A stretch of DNA of 64,000 nucleotides from Neoceratodus forsteri (lineage: Eukaryota; Chordata; Ceratodontiformes; Ceratodontidae), in assembly GCA_016271365.2 (NCBI GenBank), contig CM057450.1:1801416967-1801480966 (forward strand), in the 5' to 3' direction. The notes below the pieces were generated by a model that had not been told where the DNA came from, made no database searches, and saw only the letters and a list, made by a program, of their open reading frames with translations. Position numbers and translations under genes: made by a program. Below, in pieces: positions 35,507 through 45,760 of the stretch (the first letter of the stretch is position 1; each line of letters starts with the position of its first letter).

Positions 35507-36874
35507 CCATTTTCTTCATGTAATTCTCTGTCTGCTCCCCAAACAGGGAATTACCCACAACAGGAAAATCCATGGCCTTAGTCTGGGTATCCTGTGACAG
35601 GCTAGTACATCTGAGCCAAGCCATTCTTGAAGTGCCACAGATGTAGCCATGACTCTTGATGACACATCATTTGAGTCCACTGCAGCATGGAATTGCACCT
35701 TGGATGCCTCAATACCATCAGCAGCCACCTGCTCCAGCTCCTTGGCAAGCTGGCCAGGGACCTGTTTTGCTAGAGCCATGACAGTGTCCCATCTGTATTT
35801 CTGATATCTAGCAACATAAGCCATATAATTTGCCTGTCTGAGTCCCAAGGATGCTGCCATGTACTGTTTCTTTGCCATGGCATCAATCCACCTGGAGTCT
35901 TTGTCTGGGGGGTGTGAAGCCAAGGGAATATTTGCCTTGTCACAGGCTGCAGCCTGCACTACCCCAACATGGCTGCATTGTTGTGTAAGGAACTCCGTAT
36001 CAGAGCCTGACAATGTGTACCTCTTGTCCATTCTCTTATCAACAGGAGGTATAGTGTGAGGAGTTTTAGAATTTTAAAAGTCTGTTTCCCAAAAGATTTA
36101 TGCAAGGGAATAGACAGTCTCCTAGACTCTGGGATATCCATCATTTCCACATAGTCAGGCTCCTCTTGATCATCCACAGCTTTCTCCATAGGGAGCTGGA
36201 GGGTTTCAGCCACTTTTTTATAAAACATAAAATGAGAAGGGGACTCAGAAAGCCTAGGAGGAGACACTCCTGAAGGTCTGTCTGGGGAGATGTCCAGGTC
36301 AATGGGCACATCCAGACTTTCAAATCCACATTCACTCTCCTCATACTCCTCTTCCCCTCCTCCGGTTCATAATATTCCTCTAAATCATACTCTTGAACCG
36401 GTGGAACCGGCCGAACAAAGCGCCCACCTGGGGTGCAGTTCGGTCGGAACCGGGGAAAGCGACTGGACAATTTTGATCGCTTTGGCTATTTCTTCAGTGG
36501 TTGGAGAGGAAAGTTTTGGCTCCACACCAGCTGATTTACTAGTCCTTTTTGCTGGAACCGACTCCTCAGAGTCGGATCTCCTTTTGCCCGAAGAAGTCTC
36601 GCCCTGGTCAGAGGGCACTCCTCCTGGTTCGGTTTGAACTGAACCGGCTGGCCATCCGTTCAGCTGACTTTTGGCCTCCTTTCCTGAGCCTACCAACTCT
36701 CTTCTCCAGGGTAGCTGCAGGAAAATTTTTACAAATCTGGCAGTCTGCATTGGGGTGGTCAAACCCCAGACAGTAAACACAGGTGGTGTGGGGATCAGCC
36801 TTGTAAAGATTTCCCCACACACTACGAGTATTGAAACCCAGTGGGCCAGTTTTTATTTTGGGTTTCTCAGACAT
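35283..36874 (-). pseudogene. E8 gag
   Basis: The start at 36874 (MSEKPKIKTG) is followed by the Cys/His block CVYCLGFDHPNADCQICKNF. The middle has SPDRPSGVSPPRLSESPS and PDYVEMMDIPES (36130-36300). 35516-36031 has YMAYVARYQKYRWD and KVQFHAAVDS. The C-terminus (35283-35624) has PVVGNSLFGEQTENYMKKMD and an Arg/Gly-rich tail (RGFFRGRGRRG). Three frame changes. The same layout occurs in E7 at 40747-42316. Confidence 0.78.
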
Positions 36875-37209
36875 AGTGCCAGTCTATCCAAACTTACCGT
36901 TTATGGCAATCTGCCAGGTAAGACCCTGCTTATTGGTTCCCCAACCGTCACGGTCATGGAAAAAAAGCGCTAATAAAATCCGTTTTTAGAACCCGATAAG
37001 AACCGGTAACCACACTCTAAATCACAGATTAAGATTTTTAAACAACTGATCGATTCAAACCGAACCGATAAACCGTTTACAAGTTCCACACAGAATAGAA
37101 TTAATGTAAAACCTATCTAGTACTCACAAATACCACAGAGAGACTGAACCGACAGGTTGCGGTTTAAATTCGGTCGAAAACCGAGAAAAACGGTACTTTA
37201 ACCGACAAA

Positions 37210-37430
37210 ATGAACCGAGCAAAAGGAGAAATCTCTGGAGCGACTGTTCAGTGAGGCGGAATAAAGAATCTGATAGTTTGAGTTTGAAGTACAACAGACA
37301 GAGTCTCAACTGAGCTCGAGCTCAGCATCCCATGCCTGGCATGGAAAGTTAACTCTTTCATCTCCAGGGCAGTTCGCAGGTTGGGACTCACTGCATATGT
37401 CAGAATATAGCAAGACTTCATGTTGTTTGA
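37210..37430 (-). repeat. E8 right inverted terminal repeat / 5' end
   Basis: Inverse of 31831-32050 ('gagctcgagctcagcatccc', 'atgcctggcatggaaagtta'). The upstream 5' leader (36880-37210) is unusual in carrying repeated 'accgataa' / 'aaccga' / 'accggtaa' phrases, also seen in E7. Confidence 0.82.
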
Positions 37431-38110
37431 AAATACAGAACTGTAGACAATTCAGCAGTGTCCAAGGATATATGCTTCTTGGAACACCAAATGCTGAATC
37501 TTTTCCATTTGGAGTTGTAAGTTTTTCTGGTGGCAGGCTTTTAAGAGGCTTTGAGAATATCCAGAACCCCTTGGGACAGATGCAAATGTGCATACTCTAA
37601 CTCTTCAAGAGCCATACCTTGAGATTGAGAGACCGAAGATCAGGGTACCAAATCCTCCCCTGACAGGAGGTTAACAGGTTGTAATTCCTGGGAAGAGACA
37701 GGTGAAGATGGACTGCTAGGGACAGCAACAGGGGGTACCAAGGCTGCCTGGCCCAGTCTGGAGCAATCAGAGTCACTTTGCAAGGTTGTGACCTTACCTT
37801 GACCTTAACCTTGTACAGTAGAGGAAAGGGAAGGAAGGCATATAGAAATTTCCCTTCCCAGCTCAAAATCAGAGCATCCAGAGGGACTGAGCCCAAGACT
37901 GGGGGTCTGCAACAAAACAGAGGAAGTTGGTGATTGTCTGGGGCCGCAAAGAGATCTATTTCTGGAGTGCCCCTCCTTGAAAAAATCACTTTCAATACCA
38001 GAGGGTCCAGGGACCATTCGTGATGGCCCTGTGAGATCCTGCTCAATGTATCTGTTAGCACACTGTCCTTCCCTGGAAGGTAGACTGCTATCAGAGAGGT
38101 CTGCAGAGAA
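37431..38110 (-). pseudogene. E7 recombinase N-terminus and RNase H C-terminus
   Basis: 37431-37620 aligns with the recombinase start of E8 (33250-33420). 37597-38061 is the end of the RT/RNase H frame (SRISQGHHEWSLDPLVLKV, GTPEIDLFAAPDNHQ, APDWARQPWYPLLLSLA, LRSLNLKVWLLKS). It stops at 38110 where the LINE entered and resumes at 39341. Confidence 0.78.
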
Positions 38111-39170
38111 TTTTGACCTGGTTGAATATGATCTTCTTCCAGGTGTGCTCCGTGGTCTCCATTTTTCTGGTGATGTAATCATGTGGTATCAAGATTTTTT
38201 ACGTAATAGATCCTTTAGAACTATTGTTGGTTCATCTTAATCCCATTCCCTTCCATTAGTTTGTGGTGTACCCCAGGGTTAAATTCTGGGGTCACTTATT
38301 TTTTCTTTATTTATGAATTCTGCTCCTGACATATGTACAAAAAAAGAAATGATTCTTTATGCTGATGATGCCGTTATTTTCTGTTTTGACCCCAGACATA
38401 ACATTGCTCTCTCCCATCTTCAAACTGATTTTGATCATCTGCAGGATTGGCTGTCATTAAGTCACCTGGTTTTGAAATCCCAAAACACTAAGGTAATGTT
38501 TTTTTCTAGGAAAAAAAATGTATCCATTGACCCCCCTTCAATTTTTGATAGGAAAGGCAATAGAATTGAAAATGCCCTGTTTTCAAATATTTAGGTATAA
38601 CTCTGGACATCAGTTTTCTTTTGACCCTCATATTCAGAATCTTAGGAAAACTCTTCATCAGAGATTGGGCATCCTTTATCGAGCTAAATTTCTTTTGACT
38701 CTTGAACCTAGAAAGCTTTTAGTTCATAGCTTTCTGTTCTCAATACTTGATTATGGAATATTGATGTACACCTCCTCATGTACCAATGTTTTGAGCTCAC
38801 TCAGAGTAATTTATCATTCAGCTTTGAGATTTTGGCTAAACTTACCTTTTCGAACCCACTGTGCTGATTTGTACAAACAGTCTTATTCTTTATCCTTTGA
38901 AAATAGAGTTCTTTACAAAATGGGTATTTTCTTATTTAAAATAAAATGTAATTTTCTTCCTCCGTTTATTTCTATAATGTTCTCTAGAGCAACAAATGCA
39001 TTGTCCACTAGGGATCAGTATAATTATAAATTTAAAATACCATTTTTTAAGACTACTTTTGGGCAAAGATCTTTATCATTTAGAGCACCCACTTTTTAAA
39101 CAAAATACCGTTAGAAATTGTTGAGAACAGTTCTACTCAGGGCTTTAAGAAAAGGTTAAAATACTTGCTA
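38111..39170 (+). pseudogene. LINE ORF2, RT C-terminal part
   Basis: The first frame, to 38594, reads DVIMWYQDFLRNRSF, CGVPQG then a stop, ILYADDAVIF (catalytic YADD intact) and LQDWLSLSHLVLKSQNTKV. After a frameshift near 38595, 38600-39099 continues with HIQNLRKTLHQRLGILYRAK, ILDYGILMYTS and FRTHCADLYKQS, which is the usual C-terminal region. Two to three lesions. The endonuclease and N-terminal RT were not copied. Confidence 0.75.
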
Positions 39171-39340
39171 TTTTCTCAAACATAATGTATTTTCATGTAC
39201 TGCACTTTATTGATTGATTGTATTGTCAGCTTCTATGTTGTTTGTACTTTTTGTATTGTGTTTTTAGATTTGAACTTGTCTCCAATGAAAACAGGCAGTT
39301 TTACTCATCTGGATTTACAAGTATAAAAAATAAAAATGAA
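38111..39340 (+). mobile_element. 5'-truncated Rex1/jockey-like LINE inserted in E7
   Basis: AT-rich plus-strand insertion, distinct in base composition from the surrounding DIRS DNA. It starts inside the RT gene and ends in an A-rich tail ('gtataaaaaataaaaatgaa'). Removing it rejoins 'ctgcagagaa' with 'aataagctaggg', which matches E8 near 33905. Any target duplication is only 2-4 bp. The family assignment is uncertain within the CR1/Rex1 part of the jockey superfamily. Confidence 0.75.
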
Positions 39341-40700
39341 AATAAGCTAGGGACCACAATTTCATGGCTTCCGTGCACAAGGCCATGGACAGAGTGCCTC
39401 CCTGCCTGTTGATGTACCACATGGTGGTGGTGGTGTCTGTCCTGAAACACCTTGTTCTGCCCTGATTGAGAGAAAGCTTGCAGGGCCAGAAAGACTGCCC
39501 TGAATTCCAAGAGATTGATATGAAGAAGGGATTCCTGAGGGGACCACAGTCTCTGGGCTGTGAGAGCCCCCAGATGGGCTCCCCACCGCAACAGAGAAGC
39601 ATCCGTGGTTAGGACCATACAGTGAGACTGAGTGATGAATGGGACTCCTTGCCTGAGGTTGCCCTCATCCTGCCACCATTGGAGAGCCTGGATCGGAGTC
39701 TGGGTCACTGGAACTAGTTTGGTTAGAGAATCTTTCTTCTGAGACCAAAAGGCCCTCAGGTGAAACTGAATGTCCCTCATCTGAAATCTGGCCCCTTGGA
39801 CCACTGCTGTAGAAGCTGCCATGTGGCCCAGAAGTTGAAGGAAGTGCATTGCTGGCCAAGAGACCAGAAGGTGGAATGAAGAGGCCAGCTCTACAATAGC
39901 CCTTGCCCTTTCCAAGGGAAGAAAAGCTCTTGCTTTGACTGTATCCAACTCTGCCCCTATGAAGATGAAGAGCTGTACAGGCTCAAGAACTGATTTGGAA
40001 AGACTGAGAAGGAATCCTAGGTAAGTGAGCACTTGCTGAGTCACTTAAAAGTCTGACTTGACTTGGTCTGGGGACTGACCCACAATGAGCCAGTCGTCCA
40101 GGTATGGAATCATGGAAATATTTTTCCTTCTTAAAAAAGGCCACTACTACTGCTAGGCATTTTGTGAATACCCCTGGAGCTGATGTCAGGCTGAAGGGCA
40201 TAGCTTTGAACTGATAATGGCCTGAAGGCAATTCGAACCTGAGGTACTTTCTGTGGAAGCACCTAATGGGAATGTGAAAGTAGGCATCTTTTAAGTCCAG
40301 GGATGCTAGCCAGTCCCCTGGCCTTAGAGAGGGAAGGATTATTCCCAGAGTGACCATTTTGGTTTTAAAAGATGTTTGTTCGAGTATCTTAAATCTTAAG
40401 GATGGGTCGCCACTCCCCTGTCTTTTTTGGGTAAAGAAGTACCTGGAGTACAGACCTTTGCCCCTGTGCAATGTAGGAACTCTCTCTATAGCCTTTAGAG
40501 CCAGTAGAGGTGAAACCTCTGCCTCTAGGGCAATGGTTTTGGAGATGCTAGCAGGTGGAAAAGATCTGGCCCTCAGTTTTCGAAATTTCTTGAAGCTGAG
40601 AACCAGCCCCTGGCTTACCACCTCCAGGACCCACTTGTCTGAGGTAACAGACATCCAGTCCTGGACGAAGTAAGCCAGCCTGCCTCCTACAGGAATGGGG
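39341..40700 (-). pseudogene. E7 reverse transcriptase / RNase H, main part
   Basis: 39983-40654 has GLYSRYFFTQKRQGSGDP, SLDLKDAYFHIPI and SAPGVFTKCLAVVVAF. The catalytic IPYLDDWLIV lies near 40090-40120 in a neighbouring frame. 39301-40044 carries RT thumb and RNase H (VLTTDASLLRWGAHLG, EFRAVFLALQAF). A conserved overlap frame with gag (MSIGPPIGAHRPRKC) lies at 40722-40934. Several frameshifts. Confidence 0.8.
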
Positions 40701-40746
40701 GAGTCGACCTAGGCTGACATATCAGGGTATCTGCTTGGCAGGAGCC

Positions 40747-42316
40747 TTAGGTTGAGGGATGGATGCAGCCCTGCTCATCCCCCTTTTGCCACTCCTTCTG
40801 AAGAAAGGGAGAAGAGGCCTGTGCTTGGTAGAAAGGCCTATGAAAAGGTCTGTCCCTGCCCCTAGCCTGCTGCCTTTGAGGAGTTGCCTGCATTTCCTTG
40901 GCCTGTGAGCTCCTATAGGTGGTCCAATACTCATCCATCTTTTTCATGTAATTCTCTGTTTGCTCCCCAAACAGAGAATTACCCACCACAGGGAAATCCA
41001 TGGCCTTAGCCTGGGTGTCCTGTGAGAGACTAGTACATCTGAGACAAGTCATTCTCTGAAGAGCCACAGATGTAGCCATGACTGTAGATAACACATCACT
41101 GGAGTCCACAGCAGCATGGAACTGTACCTTAGATGACTCAATCCCATCAGCAGCCACCCCCTTCAGCTCCGAAGCTAGCTGAGGGGTGGCCTGCTTAGCC
41201 AGTGCCAGTACAGTGTCCCACCTGGACTTCTGGTACCTGGCTGCATAGGCCATATAATTAGCCTGCCTGAGTCTCAAGGTGGATGCCATGTGCTGTTTCT
41301 TTGCCATGGCATCCAGCTTCCTAGCGTCTTTATCTGAGGTGTGTGAAGCCAAGGGTATATTAGCCTTATCACGGGCTGCAGCCTGCACAACCCCAACATG
41401 GCTGCATTGTTGATACAAGTACTCTGTACCTGAACCTGATAAGGTGTACCTTTTGTCCATCCTTTTGTCGACAGGGGGTACAGAATTTGGAGTTTTTAAC
41501 ATCTTTTGTGTGTTTCCCAAAAGACTTATGAAGGGGAATAGACAGTCTCGTGGACTCTGGGATGTCCATCATCTCCACATAATCTGGTTCCTCATGTTGC
41601 TCTACAGCTTCTTTCACACGGAGCTGGAGGGTGTCTGCCACTTTCCTGTAAAACATGTATTGGGAAGGGGACTCAGAAAGTCTAGGAGGGGAAACACCAG
41701 AAGGCCTGTCTGGGGAGATGTCTGGTTCAATGGGCTCAACCAGACCTCCTACACCATCATCATCATCATCATTACAATAATTTTCATCCCCCTTCAAATC
41801 CGGTTTATAGAAGTCTTCAGGGGCATTATCTTGAGCTGTAGGAACCGACCGCCTGCCAGAAGGCGCCAGATCAGACGGAACCGGACGAAGCAATTCTACA
41901 ATCCTTATCGCATTGGCAATCTCTTCGGCGGTCAGAAAATGGGTCTCTGGATCCGAATCGGCTGCTTTTTCTTTTCTTTTTGTAGGAACTGATCCCTCAC
42001 GATTGGCTCTCCTCTTGCCAGAAGAAGTATCGCCCTGGTCAGAGGGCACTCTCTCAGGTTAGGTCGGAACCGAACCGGGCTGGCCATCTGGGTCAGCGGA
42101 CTTCACGGCCTCCTTATCCCTGAGCCTACCTAATCTTTTTTCCAGGGTAGACTTAAGAACATTTTTACAGATTTGGCAGTCTGAATCAAGGTGGTCAAAC
42201 CCCAGACAAAACACAGGTGGTGTGGGGATCAGCCTAGCAAAGACCTCCCCACACACACTGCAGTGTTGAAACCCAGTGGGCCCGGTTTTTCTTTTGGGTT
42301 TCTCAGACGTAGCCAT
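40747..42316 (-). pseudogene. E7 gag
   Basis: The start at about 42316 (MATSEKPKRKTGPTG) precedes HCSVCG and CLGFDHLDSDCQIC. A single in-frame stop sits at 42059-42061. The frame then runs to 41369 with SPDRPSGVSPPRLSESPS and PDYVEMMDIPES, shifts, and continues 41520-40747 (YMAYAARYQKSRWD, PVVGNSLFGEQTENYMKKMD). Better preserved than the gag of E8. Confidence 0.78.
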
Positions 42317-42506
42317 CCTAACGACAAACTTACCCTTTTTATGGCAAACAACCAGGCAAGACACCCTTATACCCTAACCATGTCACGGGTATTGGAAAAA
42401 AACACAAGAAAATGCATTTTTTTTTAAACCGATAAGGACCGGTAACCATACTCTCAAGACAAAGACAGAATATATAAATCACTAAATGACCAGTCGAAAA
42501 ATACAG

Positions 42507-42720
42507 GTTACTCACCTGTAACAGGAGTTCTAGGAATGGTATATGTTGTTCATCCACACTCATTGGCAGTATCCTTGCCGCTTTAAATCTTGCCGGAAGG
42601 TCTTCAAGCTTGCTCCTCCCACCCACCCGGGTGGTATAACTCTCGGCTCCGCCCCATGACGCCAGATCTGGCCCGCTGGAAGCTCAGGTTGTGTCGAGCC
42701 GGGGAGGTCGGGTGGTCGTG
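42507..42720 (+). repeat. E9 left inverted terminal repeat
   Basis: 'gttgttcatccacactcatt' and 'ggtcttcaagcttgctcctc' are the inverse of 48180-48290. Confidence 0.85.
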
Positions 42721-42830
42721 TGGATGGACAACATATACCATTCCTAGAACTCCTGTTACAGGTAGAGTAACCTATTTCTAGGGACATGGATATGTTGCTC
42801 ATCCACACTCATTGGCAGACTCTAGCAGTT
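42718..42830. repeat. E9 internal complementary region
   Basis: 'accattcctagaactcctgt' (complement of the left outer end) runs into 'tttctagggacatggatatg' (complement of the right outer end 48275-48302), then 'cactcattggcaga'. Confidence 0.87.
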
Positions 42831-43525
42831 CTCCGGGAGGAGGGAGGCAAGAGCACACCCCATATACTTACTTGGGAAAGAGACTGGAGAACCGAGGCCC
42901 CAAAACCAGCATCCCGGCGTGACTCAAGGTCGATGTGGTAGTGGGTAATGAAGGTGTTTGCTGACTTCCAGGTAGCAGCCCTGCAGATTTCCTGGATAGG
43001 GACGTCCCTGGAAGCAGCCACCGTTGCAGCAGTATGGCGGGTAGAATGAGCTCTTATCCCTCTGGGAGGCTCCATGCCCGCCAACTTATAGCAGAGATCT
43101 ATGCAGGAGGTTACCCACCTGCTTATCGTCCGCTTGGCTGCAGGTCTGCCAGATGCGGCTTCAGCGTAGGTGACAAACAGCTGGCGAACCTCTCCCCGAA
43201 TTTCAGCCGTGCGCTCCTTATAATAAGCGAGCGCCCTTCTAGGGTCCAAAGTATGGAGCCTGTATTCGGCCTCCGAGGTGTGATTGGGGTAGAACACCGG
43301 CAGAGTCAACACCTGGTTAAGGTGAAACTCCGACACCACCTTCGGAAGGAATTTCGGGTGGGGGCGCAGGACAACCTTGTCCCTGTGGAAGACCAGGTAA
43401 GGAGACTCGATGCAGAGCGCCTGGAGCTCTCCCATCCTTCTGGCTGACGTGATAGCCACCAAGAAGGCGGTCTTCCACGACAGGTGAGAGAGCACACCTT
43501 GCATAGGTTCGAATAGCTTGCCCAT
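42809..43525 (-). CDS. E9 tyrosine recombinase, catalytic domain (open)
   Basis: 238 aa uninterrupted. Catalytic blocks are all present: SARRMGELQAL (Arg), RAHSTRHTAATV (His-x-x-Arg) and THYHID (nucleophile Tyr). In the family this enzyme joins the circular DNA copy to the target by strand exchange through a 3'-phosphotyrosine link. The N-terminal DNA-binding part is shifted into other frames (43628-43875, KCYAFKWKRFSF), so the full protein is probably not made, although only a few lesions separate the parts. It lies next to the ICR. Confidence 0.8.
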   Translation of the reverse strand: MGKLFEPMQGVLSHLSWKTAFLVAITSARRMGELQALCIESPYLVFHRDKVVLRPHPKFLPKVVSEFHLNQVLTLPVFYPNHTSEAEYRLHTLDPRRALAYYKERTAEIRGEVRQLFVTYAEAASGRPAAKRTISRWVTSCIDLCYKLAGMEPPRGIRAHSTRHTAATVAASRDVPIQEICRAATWKSANTFITHYHIDLESRRDAGFGASVLQSLSQVSIWGVLLPPSSRRTARVCQ

Positions 43526-43890
43526 GAGCTTTGCCAGTACCAGCTAGATCCCACGAGGTGGGGTTCCCACACTGGAGGAAATGTGATCAAGGCCTTTGAA
43601 AAGCGCCCAGACCACTTTCCTCTGCGCTTACACACTGCTTCCCCGCCCGCTACCGTAAGAAGAGATGGCTAGGTGCACCCTTAGGGTCATCGACCTAAGC
43701 CCTTGACTAGAAGGGACCATAAATAGTCCAAGATGCTTGCCAAGGAACAGGAGGAAGGGTCCAAGCCCTTGCCTGACACAAATGAAAACCTTTTCCATTT
43801 GAAGGCATAGCATTTTCTGGTCGACTCCTCAAGGGACGCCTCAACTACATTGAGGACCTCGTCTGGAAAGACCAAGGCCTGGAACTCTGG
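43526..43890 (-). pseudogene. E9 recombinase N-terminal part, frameshifted
   Basis: 43687-43875 begins MVFPDEVLNVVEASLEESTR then KCYAFKWKRFSFV, matching the E8 and E11 recombinase start. 43628-43813 continues in the next frame. At least two shifts before 43525. Confidence 0.65.
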
Positions 43891-45760
43891 CAGTCAGGAA
43901 CCAGGCCGTCAGGTGCAGGGATTGAAGGTCCGGATGGAACACCTTCCCCTGATTGACTGAGAGCAGGTCCGCGGAAGCTGGAAGCTGCCAGAGTCCTGGA
44001 GCTGAGACTGAGGAGATCTGGGTACCAGAACTGGCGAGGCCAGTCTGGGGCTATCAGAATCACCTGCGCCTTGTCCCTCCTCGCCTTGAGAAGCACCTTG
44101 TGGATCAAGGGAAATGGGGGAAAGGCGTAAAAGAGGCCCGGGGTCCATTGCCTCGAGAAGGCATCCCCCTGCAGCGAGCCCTGCTGAGGGGCGGCATGGA
44201 ACAGACTCAGCTTCGCGTTCTCCATGGAGGCAAACAGGTCCACCTGAGGTGTGCCCCAAAGGGAGAACAGATGCTGTACTACCTCCGGCAGGAGAGACCA
44301 CTCGTGGGATGCAGCCCCTATCCGGCTCAGGGCATCGGCCAGGGTGTTGGAGGCTCCTGCCACGTGAATGGCTAGGAGATCGCCTCCAGGCTGCCTTACA
44401 GTGACCAAATCGCGGAGCTTCCTTGCATGAAGCATGGAGCGCGTCCGGCCCTGGCGGTTTAGATAGTACATGGTCGTGGTATTGTCCGTCTGGACTCGGA
44501 CCACTTGACCCCGGAGGAACGGAGCAAAGGCGGTGAGAGCTAGGCGAACCGCTCGGAGCTCCAGCAGGTTGATGTGGCATCGGGACTCCCGCGGGGACCA
44601 GAGGCCATGAGCCCGGTGTTCCCCCAGATGGGCACCCCAACCCATCAGAGAGGCATCGGTCGATAGAGAGACCGTCGGCTCGGGGCGGACGAACGGGATG
44701 CCCTCCTGCAAATGATCTGGAACGGTCCACCGCAGGCGTTCCACATCCCCTGTCACCGACACAAGCTGAGTCAAAGGTATGGCGTTGTGACCACTGGCTG
44801 GCCAGTCCCCACTGAAGAGGACGCATGTTCCAGCAGGCCCAACGGACCACGCCTGGTGCAGGCCGCCATGAGACCCAGGAGGCGCAGGAAGTCCCGGCAG
44901 GGAAGGAATTGCCCAACCAGAAATGATCGGGCAAAGGAGGAAAGAACCTCGGCCCTGTCCGCGGCCAGCCGCTGGCTCGAAGAGAGTCGAGCTGCGCCCG
45001 ATGAATAGAATCACCTGCTTCGCTCGAGTTCGACTCTGGCCTCATTGATAAGGAGGCCCAGTTGAGAACAGACCTGGAGGGCCAGATCTCTGGACCACTC
45101 CGCTCCTCCCCTGGAGGAGCTGCTATCAGCCAGTCGTCCCAGGTGAGGGTACACCCGGTCTCGGCGCCGCCAGGAATGCTGTCACCACTGCCATGCATTT
45201 GGTGAAGACCCTGGGAGCTGGAGACAAGCCGAAGGGCATGGCTTGAACTGAAGAGGGATCCTCCGCTTGAAGCGAAGGAATCTCTGGTGAGACGGACGGA
45301 TAGGGACGGGAAAACGCGGCCCTGCAAGTCCAGAGAGCAGAACCACACCCGCGTTCCAAGGATGGTATTATCTGAGCCAGAGTGACCATCCTGAAGGTTC
45401 GAGACCTTAGGAACTTGTTTAGGTGGTGTGGGTCGAGAATGGGCGCCAGCCCGTCCGTTCGAGAACCAGGAAGTACCTGGACACAAACCCTGGGTCTGAA
45501 GGAGGGTCCACCACTCTCTTACCACCTCCTTCTGGAGGAGGAGGCGATGTCGGCTCGACGGAGGCCGCCAGTGAGAGCTGGGGATCGAAGCCCCCAGGAA
45601 AAGGCGGCTCTGAAGGGTGGTGCCTGCTCCAATTCCAGAGGCAGGCCTCTTCCCACACCTCAAGACCCACCTGTCCGTGGTAACAGCGGACCAGGCGGAA
45701 CGGAGTGCGGAGCCGTCCCCCAGGGGACCCAGGGGTAGGTGGCCAGGGGATGGGCGACAC
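43845..45760 (-). pseudogene. E9 reverse transcriptase / RNase H
   Basis: RNase H is open in a 389-aa frame (43845-45014): SLSTDASLMGWGAHLG, ELRAVRLALTAF, VQTDNTTTMYYLNRQG, IHVAGASNTLADALSRIG and ASHEWSLLPE in the usual order. The RT at 45126-45389 has SPAPRVFTKCMAVV. The catalytic DDWL near 45125-45150 is preceded by a one-base insertion that splits YPHL from DDWL. The RT N-terminus near 45400-45500 is in other frames. Confidence 0.78.

Larger units (their letters stand above)
31831..37430 (-). mobile_element. DIRS element E8 (type II), complete structure
   Basis: 5.6 kb, structurally complete: left ITR (31831-32050), ICR (32283-32375), recombinase, RT/RNase H, gag and right ITR (37210-37430). 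Inserted in the recombinase gene of E7 between 'gaaccatat' and 'acagaactg', which rejoin to match the E8 sequence near 33250. All frames carry some breaks, but fewer than E1, so it is the younger type II copy. Confidence 0.87.

Noticed and set aside
43909..45663. 584-aa minus frame in E9
   Set aside because: The RNase H motifs are in the neighbouring 389-aa frame (43845-45014). Most of the 584-aa frame is a long shadow produced by high G+C content.
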